Positions 49,601 through 60,597 of a DNA stretch of 64,000 nucleotides are shown here, in pieces. The first letter of the stretch is position 1. Each line of letters starts with the position of its first letter. Below the pieces are notes generated by a model that was given only the letters and a program-made list of their open reading frames with translations, made no database searches and had not been told where the DNA came from. Both the position numbers and the translations under genes were made by a program. This DNA comes from Poecilobothrus nobilitatus. Its lineage: Eukaryota > Arthropoda > Insecta > Diptera > Dolichopodidae. The DNA is taken from the NCBI GenBank assembly GCA_947095535.1, contig OX352774.1, positions 223,498,965-223,562,964 on the forward strand, given 5' to 3'.

Positions 49601-50250
49601 ATGATAGAATTGAGCAATTTTTTTTTAAAGTTCTTTTAAAAATAATAAATTTAAATAAAAATTTTAAATTTTGTTTATGTTATATTTTAACAGATACACT
49701 TTGTTTTGATTTCTGTTATAAATTACTTGCAAAAAATTTAAAAAAAGAACTTTAATACTGTTATATCTGATTTTTCTTTAATATTAAGTATTACCGACAT
49801 CAGAGTAAATAATTTTACAAGAAACAAGAGTATTTAACAATGAAACTTAATTTTACTACAAATATTAGATTTATTTTTTATTTTTATTATTTTGAGTTTC
49901 ATCAATTTTTGTGTTGACTAATCAAATTTTTAGGGTATGTATTACATAAAAAAGATTGCTAAAGAAATATAAATTTAATTTTTCAAATACAATTTTTAAC
50001 AGAAAATGTTTAAAACTGTCCGACAGTTGCTCTAATAGATCAGTCCATAAAATTTTCAAGTTCTACTAATGGATTTGAATATACTAATTTGCTAGGTAAG
50101 TTCTTATACCAATAAATTAACTTTGTTGTGTTATTTTTTTTGCTGTGTTTGTTTTTGCTGGTTTGATATTTTAATATTTGCTAATTCAAAAATGGAACTT
50201 GTAATGTATTAATTAATAAATATTAAAGTATGATGTTTTAAAATATATTT
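46670..50250. other. gene-free intergenic stretch
   Basis: No family is recognised. Two segments are less A+T-rich: 47000-47480 (starting at ACAGGGTGTTTCGCAC, an end-like word seen in insect repeats) and 48180-48440 (CGTGAGGACTGTCGCCCTCTC). Both look like old repeat or pseudogene matter. A short exon-like frame sits before GGTAAGTTC at 50094. Confidence 0.45.
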
Positions 50251-53200
50251 TTACTGTGTGTGACATTGAACGCCAGCGCCGCCGCCTCCATGAAAATCAT
50301 CGTCATCAGCTTCATAAAAAATACCCTCTGTTGAGCTTCCTGGACCATTATATCCTTCACCTCTTGGTTCAAATTCTACTAAATCTACTTCTTCAACATT
50401 TTCACCAGTAGGCATTCTAAACGGCGTCCTTGACGGTAATAAATACTCTAGTTTTTGCATTTGTTCTGGAGAAGCAAAATTGTTGTCAGGAAATTTTATG
50501 ACGAATTGGATAATAAGATCTCCTTTTTCAAAGGGATTTTTATATATAGGCATTCCTTCTCCAGATACACATTTTAATTCTTCACATTTTAAGACAGTTT
50601 CAGGTTTATTTCTTATAACAACATTTCTTCCATCTAAATGCTTAAATACATACTCCAAACCACATAAAGCCTGAGATAAAGTAATTTCAACATTTTTCAT
50701 GAAAAGATCGTTCCGAACACGTTCAAAAACTTCGTGAGGCTGAAGAATTAAAATAGTTATTACATCTCCACATTCACCTGTTGAATTTTGGTTTCCTTCA
50801 TTACGAAACATAACTTTCTGCATGTCTTGCATGCCTTTCTCTATATGGACTTCTAAAGTATTGTTTTGATTTACTAATCTAGCACCTTTGCATTCTGTAC
50901 AAATATCATCTTCAGAAGTTACAGTTATACCTCGGCCATTGCAAGTAACACAAGGACGATTTACCTAAAATATTTTCAAATCAAAATTGAATTAAAAAAA
51001 GTTATCTATTATTTAAAAAGTTTTAAGATCTATATTTTTTAAATACATAATTATGTACATTTAAAATTGGACAAAAAATTTTTATTAGTTTTCAAACGTT
51101 AGTTGGAGAAACGAAACAATTTTTATATTTATTTATTCAATTATAAATATTGGCTAATTTCAAAATATTTTTGAATTTCACATAAATATAAAAATCTAGC
51201 CATTATTGATCAAATTTTAATAACTAATATCACTATCAATAATAAGTTTCTATTTGTATTTATATTAATTTACCCCTTACCGTTATAATTTAACATAAAA
51301 GATAGATATAAGAATTAAACTCTTTCAAAGTAGTAAGTCGAGTTAGTAGACAAACTGAAAAAAAGTGGAAATAAAAAAGGCTAAGGAATATTCTAGTAGT
51401 GGGACCTAATCGATTACGTTATTTATAGAGACAGTTGAAAATATATAAATATATTGAATATATTTAGATCAGTTTGAATGAATAATTTATTAAATTACCT
51501 ATGTATAAACTTGCTATTAAATTTTTCTAGTGCAAATTTTAAATTTGTTTAGCTTTAGTACATAATTTGAAATTAAAAACTTATTTGAAAAAGTTTTAGA
51601 GAAAAAATAAAATAGAAGTTTTCTTCTAATTTTAAAATTTTTAGATTGTAATTTTTATTATAATCTTTAATAGCTCATATTTTCTTAAAATAATTAAATT
51701 AAACTATTAAAAGGTTTTACAATTCTTAAAATGTTTACAAATCCTTATTTTTGTTTTATAAAGATCTTAATTCATTCGAACATTTTTTGAATTAAAACTA
51801 AATTTTTCTTAGAAAAAAGAAATCTTTAAAATAATTTTCACACTTATTTTGGAAATACACTGCCTAAAAAATTATCTTTGATTTAAAGTTTTAATTTTAA
51901 CTAATATATAAAAAACAATTATAAAATCAAACCAAAACTATGTATATATAAATAACTATAACAATTACAATATATATATATATATAGAAATATCTTTGGT
52001 TTGTTTAGTTACGTATTATTAAAAATTCATATATAATTTATATGTAAATTGATAATTGTACCAATTTATAACCGACTTATTTATGATAAAGACTATTTAA
52101 AATGATCATTTGAATCATTATTGGTAAGTACAAAAGGAAAAATTAAGTTGAAATATACTAAAAATTCTGGGTAATAATGGCAATCAATACTATTGCGCTA
52201 TTTATTATATTATTAAAACTTTCATATGTGAGCTTTCTTATGATAATTTTTGTATAATACATAATGAATTAATTAATATTTAATCTTAAAAATTGTGAGA
52301 TTTTTTTAAATTATGACAAATTTGACATACATATTTAAATTTATAAGATACAGAAGGAAATCGAGTATTATTGAAAATCAAAATCAGAGTGTTTCAATGA
52401 AAAGTAAACTAGTAATTGTGTAAATTAATATAATGTTTAGTTAGGGTTAAAAATGTAATTTTATTAATTTTAATTTAATAAAAAACAAGACAATATCTAA
52501 AAACAAAGACTTCAAAACATAATAAAAACAGTTTAAAATATTGTGACTTGCACCAAAATTTGTAAATTTTCTTAGAAGTTTATTTAAAAAAAAATAGTGA
52601 AAAATCAAGACACTTTCCTTAATTTATATGAAATCCTTTGTAATTAAAAAAGCTGTTACACAAGTAAAAATATAAAGCTGAAGTTTTAGTTTTAGCTTTT
52701 ACTTTGAAAAATGTTTTCATGTTCAACTAATTCTGAAAGATTTTTCTTATTTACAGATTTTAACTAAAATCATGCAGGTGTTATAAACGAAGCAGTCTTT
52801 CAAAATTTTGTTTTCACGTTTTGTTTAACGTTAAATTTAACTACTAAATTGTACAAAGTTGTATAATTTATTAAATTAGAAAGCTAAAAAAACGTCCTCC
52901 GGCTTCGTTTTTATATGAGATATATACAATTTAAAATAGGGCGTTTCCAAACTTTAAGGAGCTATAACTCATTTATGAGCTACATAAAAAAGAATTTTAA
53001 AAAGCAAGAATAGTTTTCATATTTGAAACTATTTCTAATAAATTTAAAATGAGTAAAGTTATTTAATACCTGCCCTAATATGTTTGTGCCAATTGGTTTT
53101 TATATGAGATATATACAATTTAAAATAGGGCGTTTCCAAACTTTAAGGAGCTATAACTCATTTATGAGCTACATAAAAAAGAATTTTAAAAAGCAAGAAT

Positions 53201-54403
53201 AGTTTTCATATTTGAAACTATTTCTAATAAATTTAAAATGAGTAAAGTTATTTAATACCTGCCCTAATATGTTTGTGCCAATTGGTTCAATCACCGTTTG
53301 CATTCCTTGACCATCACATTTGCGGCATATTTCCACATTATCGCTAGTTCCTCCTTTCCCGTTACATTTTTCACAAAACTAAAATTTTAAAATACAGTAA
53401 TAATTATTTTTACTTATAAGAAAAATACTCACTCTTGTTCTACTATATTCTGCTGGATATGTTTTATTACCATTATAAAGATCTTCTAAAGTAACTGGTA
53501 ATTTTATCACAATTTCTCGTATTCTTCTTTCCCGATTTCCACGCGAACCATGTAAACTATCAAAAAGGTGCATAAAAATGTCATCTGCCCCGGAATCAGC
53601 ACCTTTATATTGAAACAATTAAAATATATTGTTACTTTTAAAATAATTTACATAAAGTGAAATCTCTATTTGCTGACCTTAATGTACTTAATAGCCAAAT
53701 CGAATTTAGCATCAAAGTTGATACTTAATTAAATAATTAAATAATTTGTTTCATTTTTAATACTCACCTTCCTGCAAACCTTTTAATCCATATCTATCAT
53801 AGGTTTTCCTTTTTTCTGGATCTGACAAAACCTCATAAGCAAATGATATTTCTTTAAATTTATCACCGGCCTCTGGATTTTTGTCTGGATGATATTCTTT
53901 TGCTAATTTTCTATAATTCTAGAATATATATATTTTTTTTATAGTAGTTTGTAAATGAGTTTATGTATACATAAAAGTCTATTAATTTATAAAATAACTT
54001 TCTAATTATAAGCTTGAAAATTTTTATATGTATATAATTGGGTTTAGATGTAAGGCAAAAAAAATAAGTTTTTGCTTGAGGAAATTATCGCCATTTTAGG
54101 TACAACTAAAAACTCTTAATTCGAAACGCGATTTAGTTTTCAATAAACACATATGTTGTACATACTAATTATAAAATTATGTAATTTTTTTTGGAAATTA
54201 GTTATAGTATTCACTTGCTATTAGTGTATATCTCAAGATATTATTAATTATTTTATAAATTATAATGTGAATTATTTTGTAAAGTTTTTTTTTAAATACT
54301 TATAAACTTTAAAAAAAACTTGCAAAATCTATACCTTCTTAATCTCAGCGTCCGCTGCATTTTGACTAACACCTAGTAACTCGTACAATGTAGTATCTCC
54401 CAT
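50251..54403 (-). CDS. DNAJA2: DnaJ homolog subfamily A member 2-like Hsp40
   Basis: A type I Hsp40 co-chaperone that delivers unfolded clients to cytosolic Hsp70 and triggers its ATPase. Exons 54403-54335, 53918-53768, 53602-53433, 53378-53259 and 50964-50251 join in frame to 1224 bases, 407 residues (human DNAJA2 is 412). J domain at 1-70 with HPD at 33-35 (EYHPDKNP). Four zinc motifs: CEKCNGKG (132), CRKCDGQG (148), CVTCNGRG (175) and CTECKGAR (192). Substrate-binding region with [11 protein letters not shown] and [19 protein letters not shown]. The end VQCHTQ is a CaaX box, so the protein is probably farnesylated. The wording is nearer DNAJA2 ([18 protein letters not shown]) than Droj2/DNAJA1. 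The Gly/Phe linker is strikingly short and Gly-poor. The 2.3-kb last intron holds a duplication that copies the exon-4 donor (52908-53285). Confidence 0.93.
52908..53285. repeat. 189-bp tandem duplication copying a splice donor
   Basis: TATATGAGATATATACAATT begins at 52912 and again at 53101, and the following 180 or so bases match by eye. The unit ends in CCTGCCCTAATATGTTTGTG CCAATTGGTT, the last 27 coding bases of exon 4 plus its GTATTAAA donor (minus strand). The intron therefore carries a complete second copy of the exon end and donor at about 53062-53096. Confidence 0.92.
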
Positions 54404-55249
54404 ATTGTTATTTTAACTTGCTTTTGGTTTTAACCTCTTAATATAAAACTTCTTATACTACTTTGAATAATCCCGGGGCACAACAACGAAAGAAAATAAT
54501 TTAATTAAAAAGAACTTGTCTATGTTGTCAAATATTTTGACAACCGTAGATAATACCAAAACCAGATATCCAGTTTAAAGGGGTGGGGATGATTAATTTT
54601 TAGACCATATGTATGTTATCCAAAAATCACAATTGTCATTTCTAAAGTTCAACAATCCATTTTTGTAAAATAGTTGTAGTTTTAGTTGAACATTCAACTA
54701 CAAGTTAATTATTTGTCGTTCGTGATTGCAATAATCAACTAAAAACGAGTCCGTTTGGCATTGCAAAATAGTTGACTATTTAGCTGAAATTACAACTAAA
54801 TCCGTCCCTGTACATTGGTTTTCTTGAATATTTTTTTTCATTACGTTTCCCACTTCTTTCTCATAAACTAATTTTGTGGTTTTGTAGTTTTAAAAATTCA
54901 TTCTTCTTTTTTTACACCAGAAATTTTAGAGTTGAAAAAAAAAAATCTACTAATACAAAGAGAAAATGAAATAGACAAAATGAAAAAGAAAAATTTTAGG
55001 TAATATAATATGACATTCATTTTATTACATATGTACCTTTTTCTTCAAAAATTTTTTTTAAATACTCACACATATAAAAATAAATTAAAAAAAATCTACT
55101 TTTAGAAGCCAAATATAAATGTGAGTGGTCTTCATTAAGCGGATTCAACATGAAAAGTGAAATCTAAAAAATTTTACGAGCTCACAGATTACGCTCTGAA
55201 CAAACTCCGAGTTGAAAAAGAAACACAAATGTATAATCTGAGCATAATA

Positions 55250-55607
55250 CTGCCCATACACGCGGACCAGGTTTTAGAACAGATCCGTGAACTTGATAAG
55301 TTGTATAGTGTATGGGAAAGTTGTAAAACCATTTTGATGGTTGGAAAATTAGTTGGATGAATTTCAAAAAAAAAAAATTTTTGTGGGCGGAGTCTTTGGT
55401 TTGTGGTTGAGTTGTATCGTGTATGGGCAAGTTGTACAACTTACATAAATGTCATTTCAACATTGAGATTTTTTGATTTGAGAAAATAATAAAAATATAA
55501 AGTACATAATTACAATAGTTGGATGATTGGTTGGATAAGTGTGTGGCATGGTTCTAAAACCTGTCCTCGTACCAAGTTTATAACCTAGTCCGCCGTGTAT
55601 GGGCAGC
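55250..55607. mobile_element. CCCATACAC MITE, full-length reverse copy
   Basis: Ends TGCCCATACACGCGGACCAG and CTAGTCCGCCGTGTATGGGC. Internal copies of the end motif appear as GTTGTATAGTGTATGGGAAA near 55300 and GTTGTATCGTGTATGGGCAA near 55410. Aligns in reverse with 17735-18080, sharing GGGCGGAGTCTTTGG. The apparent minus-strand frame here is repeat read-through. Confidence 0.75.
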
Positions 55608-55692
55608 ATATAAAAAGAGACACAATTGTTTTGTTTGACAACTCTGACTCTCCTAGTCTGCTCTTATTAGAAAAAGAAAAACACTCTCTGTG

Positions 55693-56663
55693 CTACGTAA
55701 CTCTACCTATATTTAGCTTGAGCTAAATACCTTCAGCTAGCTAGAGCTAAAAAAATGTGGTGTTTATACCGTTCATACAAATGTCAAACCATTTAGCTCT
55801 AGCTAAATTAGCTGCGGTATAAACGCGGCAATTGTTGTTAATGTATGTAGCTATGATCAGCTGATTATGATCTGTGCTGTATGTGGAGTGTGGTAAATTT
55901 GTGATTTAAATAGCTATCAACTTAACTGTCAGTAATTATATATAAATGTTGCCATGGAGTCGCAAAATAATATGGAAGGTTTTATAGAAAATGGGAAAAT
56001 TTTTATAGATTTTGCAAATAATCGTAAGTTTTTTTTTTTTTCAAAAGTAAATAATATGTAAAAACAACTAGTTTATATTTATAATTTTATAATTTATATT
56101 TAAAAATTTTATATATGTACATACATATCCCAAATTTATAACTTAAGTATGTTAAAGATATTTTTAAATACATACATACATATATATGTACTACATAAAT
56201 AAATAATTTTCCTTTTATAGCATCCAAATAATTTTCCTTTTATAGCATCCAAATAATTTTTCTTTTTCCTGCTTTCATTTATTAATTTAGCTAGAGCTAA
56301 ATGGTTTGACGTTTGTAGCAACGGTATAAACACCACATTTTTTTAGCTCTAGCTAGCTTAATTATCTGAAAGCATTTAGCTCAAGCTAAATATAGGTAAA
56401 GTTACGTAGCAACGGTATAAACATCACATTATTGCTACAAAAGTCATAATTGGTGCTACAATTTACAAAAGTCATTTTTGAAATTTGCTTATTGGCTGTG
56501 GAATTCAAATTAAAATAAGTTCTTTAAAAGTAATTTTTTTGTTAAATAATATTAATAATTTTCAATTAATAATAATTTTTATTTCTTAATAAAATAATTT
56601 TCCAAAATATATGTACTATAAATCAAAATGTTTTCTTATCAAATTACTATTTTGACATTTGTA
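55693..56663. mobile_element. two inverted copies of the TTTAGCT/GGTATAAAC family
   Basis: 55693-55835 is a reverse copy with the family end GCTGCGGTATAAACGCGGCA. 56284-56663 is a forward copy matching 19438-19801. Facing each other they form inverted arms of about 120 bp (55693-55809 and 56284-56409) around 470 bp of other DNA. The whole may act as one composite element or be two insertions. Confidence 0.65.
55954..56023 (+). other. possible orphan first coding exon
   Basis: GCCATGG starts a 23-codon frame, MESQNNMEGFIENGKIFIDF and three more residues, that runs into a C/GTAAGT donor at 56023. An insect initiator-like TCAGT lies at about 55929. TTTTATAG acceptors occur downstream (about 56213-56245, duplicated), but no continuing coding exon follows before the repeat copy at 56284. 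It resembles the start of a transposon-associated DNA-binding gene, without proof. Confidence 0.25.
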
Positions 56664-56689
56664 GCAAAGCCAAATTTTGGGATTAGGTT

Positions 56690-56960
56690 TTCTTAATCAC
56701 GTCGGTCCGACTTCTGGTTCGCAAGATACGACGGTTGCTTGCAACTTATGAATATTTTCATTTACTATTTGAAAATATTAAGCAAAAAGTTTTTCAAATG
56801 CAAACGTTTTTCTAAAGCAAACGTTTTTCAAATGCTTTTTTTATTTTTAAATTTTTATTATAAATTTGGAGATTAGGTTTTTTTTTAATCACGTCCTTCC
56901 GATTTCTGCTTCGCAAGATAAAACGGCTGTTTTCAACTTATGAATATTTTAAATTACTAT
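56690..56960. repeat. two tandem right ends of the AAGTTGCAA MITE
   Basis: AATCACGTCGGTCCGACTTC, GGTTCGCAAGATACGACGG and CTTGCAACTTATGAATATTT at 56693-56760 recur, more decayed, at 56886-56950 (period about 195 bp). Both match the right end of 18302-18597. Confidence 0.7.
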
Positions 56961-56999
56961 TTCATAATCAAACGTTTTTTTAAATAATATTAGCTGGAC

Positions 57000-58110
57000 G
57001 TTTAAATATTATGTGAGGTGGCGAAACATAACTTGTGATGATGACTCTTTAAGAATTGGGTAATAAAATTTTCATTTCCTTTCAGTTGCAAATATACCAA
57101 ACACTTTTCTTGTAAAAACTTTTTAGTACCTATTTTTTTTAAATTTTTGATAATTTATATTATTAATTGAAATTTAAAATTATAAACAAAAAAAAAACGA
57201 GGATATATTTTTACATTAATCATAACATATTTTTTTAATTAATTTTAAAATTAACATTAAAATAAATAATATTATACTCGTAAAAACAAAGAATTAAAAA
57301 TTATTTATTATTATTCTAATTTCTAACCTCAAGCTATTTAAAATTTTTGACAATTAAACAACTACAACTTTTGACACTTTTCATTTTTTTAACATTTTCA
57401 CATTTTTCTCTCAACTATCAAAGTTTCAAAAAGTAAAAAGTTTTTCGGTAGCAAACAGAAAACTTGCAAGACTTTTTAAAGTTTTAAGAAGTTTTAAAAA
57501 CTTTTCACATACCAAACAGACCTATTGTTTATGTTATGTTAAAATTTATTAATTATTCTTCACTCATAAAAATTAAATGTCATTTTACTTACACTTGTAC
57601 GCTTAGATGGCTATTGGCTATATGCAATCCCATAAAAGCGTACAAAATTTTGCGTACAACATTTACTTGAGTTACTTTAAGTACGGCTAGTCAGACTATG
57701 GGTGTTTTTCCTTTTTAGTTCAGAGCAGAGCCAGAACAATTTTTTGTTTCTTATTTCACTCTGAATCTTCTCTGGATCATAGATCTAATATTAACTAGAT
57801 AGACAACATAACCAAAAAATTTCAGCCACTTTTTGAGTAAAAGCTGTTTTTATTTAGTTTCTCCCGGTAAAAAAACTTTCGCGTTTTTATATTTTTGAAT
57901 TTTATATTTTGTTTTTACAATTTTATATTTTGTAGGAGTGTCTGTAATAAAAAAAAAATTAATAAATAAATGTATTTAAATAATATAAAAAATAATATAG
58001 AATATCTAAAAAACAAAAAAAAATTGTATAAATAATATAAAAAAATAAAAAAATGTATAGATATTGAAGTGATTATTAATAAATAGTAATATAGTGGAAC
58101 AATGTTTAAA
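57000..58110. other. gene-free stretch
   Basis: A+T-rich with variants of AAAACTTTTT/AAAAGTTTT and ACCAAACA near 57040-57130 and 57440-57525 that may be remnants of a further inverted-repeat element. No gene is seen. Confidence 0.45.
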
Positions 58111-58114
58111 ATTT

Positions 58115-58330
58115 ATTATGTTTGCTGTGTAAAGAGGTGTTCTAATATTATATATATATACATATAGAAAATGTAAAAACATCTCTTTTTACGTGTTTCC
58201 AAAAAATGTAAATTTAAAAAATAAGGTGATTTGTAATATTAGAAAACAATCAGCAGAGTTTGAAGAAGGATACCGAATTTGCAGTGCGCACTTTAAATGT
58301 TTCAATTAGTTGGTGAACAATGGGTTTAAT
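58115..58330 (+). pseudogene. possible THAP zinc-finger relic
   Basis: Broken frames give VCCVKRCSN near 58122, LFLRVSKK near 58175 and EEGYRICSAHFK near 58263, in the order C-x2-4-C, LF.FPK, RICS.HF of the THAP DNA-binding domain (P-element and domesticated transposases). Frameshifts and stops separate them. Tentative. Confidence 0.35.
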
Positions 58331-58965
58331 AAGTTGATAATATGGGATTGAATCTCATTTTGTTAAATCAAAATATTATGGCAAATTCAATGGTATGTCA
58401 GATAGACTGAATACATAAAACTGAACTAAAAAGCTTTCTCTAACAATGGAGTTTAATAAAGAACTGGTTCATTTATCTGAATCAAAAAAAAATGTTTAAT
58501 TTCAAATTAAAATGTTTAAATGTTTAATAAAGCGTAAATTTCTATTTTTATATCACAATAATATTGAATATTTTTTCCAAAATTCTGTAATACAGTTTTT
58601 TTATCTTCTGGTTTAAATGTACATAATATTAAATCTTTCATCATTTGGTCTTATATTCGGTGGCAATACCAATACCTACACAATGCACAAAATTTGATAT
58701 TTTGTTGCATTTATTTCGTTCGGCAATTTTCTTGTGAAAATGTTGAAATATTTATTTTTAATTATTAATTTATTAATTATTAATTATTTTTTAAAATTAT
58801 CAGTTAAATTAGAACAGTTAAATTAAAAAATTAAATTAATTAAAAAAAATTTAAAAAATTGATGATTTTTAATTTGAAGGATGGTACTGTATTTCATCTG
58901 ATAATTTTTCCAGATTGGGTGAATAATTTGTAATAGCCATTCTTAAACAATTATCAAGGTTCAGT

Positions 58966-59035
58966 AATAATCAGTAAGCCTTGACCGGTTTAATAATCAG
59001 TAAGCCTTGACCGGTTTAATAATCAGTAAGCCTTT
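58966..59035. repeat. 26-bp tandem repeat, 2.7 copies
   Basis: AATAATCAGTAAGCCTTGAC plus CGGTTT starts at 58966, 58992 and 59018. It lies within the hAT C-terminal coding relic, at the SRLTD motif. Confidence 0.9.
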
Positions 59036-60302
59036 TTCTTAATAAATTTCATATTTGAAAACGTAGATTCACATAAATATGTTGACCCAAATAAGCACAT
59101 TATTTTTAAAGCCACGCTTTTCAACACTGGATACTGAGTTGCAGCAACACATCGCCAAATATTTTCCTTATCTCTTGAACATTCACAATTCAATTCCATA
59201 TTATTCTGCAGCGATATCATCTCTACTTGGATTTCAGTAGCATCATAGTTAAATGGATTATTTATTTTTTCTGAAATAGCATCTAAATCGGTATCAATAA
59301 AAGGATAAATAACAAATTTTACTATAGGCTCAATTTCATTGAAATCTGACAAATGCTGTTCAAACTATTTGATGAAATTGGTTAAAATTATTACATGTTC
59401 GTCGTAAGAATAATTTCCTGGTCTTTTATTTAACTCAATCAATAAATTTGGAAAATGTTTAGCATCTTTCCCATTTAAGTTTGATCTCCATAATTTTAGT
59501 TTTTGACAAAAACTACGTACTGCACTAATCAGCTGCATTACTGTCTTATTTTTACCTTACAGTTCTAAATTTAATTCATTTAATTTCGCAGTAATGTCTG
59601 TCAGAAATGCAAAATTCCTAAGCCAGGTAATATCACTTAATTCTTCATAAGTTTGGTTATTTTCTTCCAAAAAAGTTATTATTTGTGGTAACAATTCAAT
59701 AAAACGCTGCAAAACTTTACCTTTACTTAACCAGCGGACCTCTGTATACAACAGTAAATCACCATATTGGCACTCAAGTTCTGTTGTTAATTCCTTGAAT
59801 AAACGCCTCTGCCATTTTTACCACGAGTGCTTGTAAAATATTAATTTACCAACTGAATTAATATTTAAAAACTTACCACAAAGTGCTTGTCGGTGAATTA
59901 TACAGTGATAATTAATAAAATTAGAGAAATCAATGTCTTTTTTACAAAGAGCTATAAAGCCATTATTAACACCAGTAAATGCTGGAGCTCCATCGGTGAG
60001 GATACTTACCAATTTTTGTAAAGATATTGTTTTTTCAATTAAAAATGATTTAACAACATTATAAATATCTGCTCCTTTTGTATGACCTTTAAGTGTTAAT
60101 ATTTTTAACAGTTCTTCCTTCACATTGAAATCATCAAAAACCATACGAACAAAAATGGCTAGCTGAGCATTATCAACTACATCAGTTGATTCGTCCAATT
60201 GCATTGAAAAATAGCTGCAAATTTCAATATCGCTTTTTAATTGTTCCATTGCATCATTCGCCATTAAGTCCACCCTATGGCTAACAGTTCTAGCTGATAA
60301 TT

Positions 60303-60597
60303 TCAAATTATTTATTTATTTATTTATTTTATTTATATTAATATTACATACATAAATGTAATGCAATATTATTGAACCATCGGCTACTAAAGGCCATTAT
60401 AGGTTTTTATACTATTATTAAATTATATACTAATATTATTTATTTTGTTTATATTATATACTATATATTTACATTATATTTGATCGTAAGGGGGGTATGT
60501 AAAGAAAAAAAAACACTTACGACTTGTGCAGGGATTGAACCCACACTCCTTCGGTTAATACGCCACACACCTATCCACTAGGCTACCGAAGCCCCTT
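60303..60597 (-). mobile_element. full-length tRNA-SINE inserted in the hAT transposase
   Basis: The minus strand starts GGGGCTTCGGTAGCCTAGTG (box A), has GGTTCAATCCC (box B, decayed), stem TCGTAAG (60516-60522) / CTTACGA (60484-60490), the TAGCCGATGG block and an (AAAT)n tail. Sister of 31520-31790. It separates codons of the host transposase. No obvious target duplication, so the junction may have been trimmed. Confidence 0.9.

Noticed and set aside
50000..50097. Exon before the GGTAAGTTC donor at 50094
   Set aside because: A short frame (PTVALIDQS...) with a good donor, but no neighbouring exon, acceptor support or family match.
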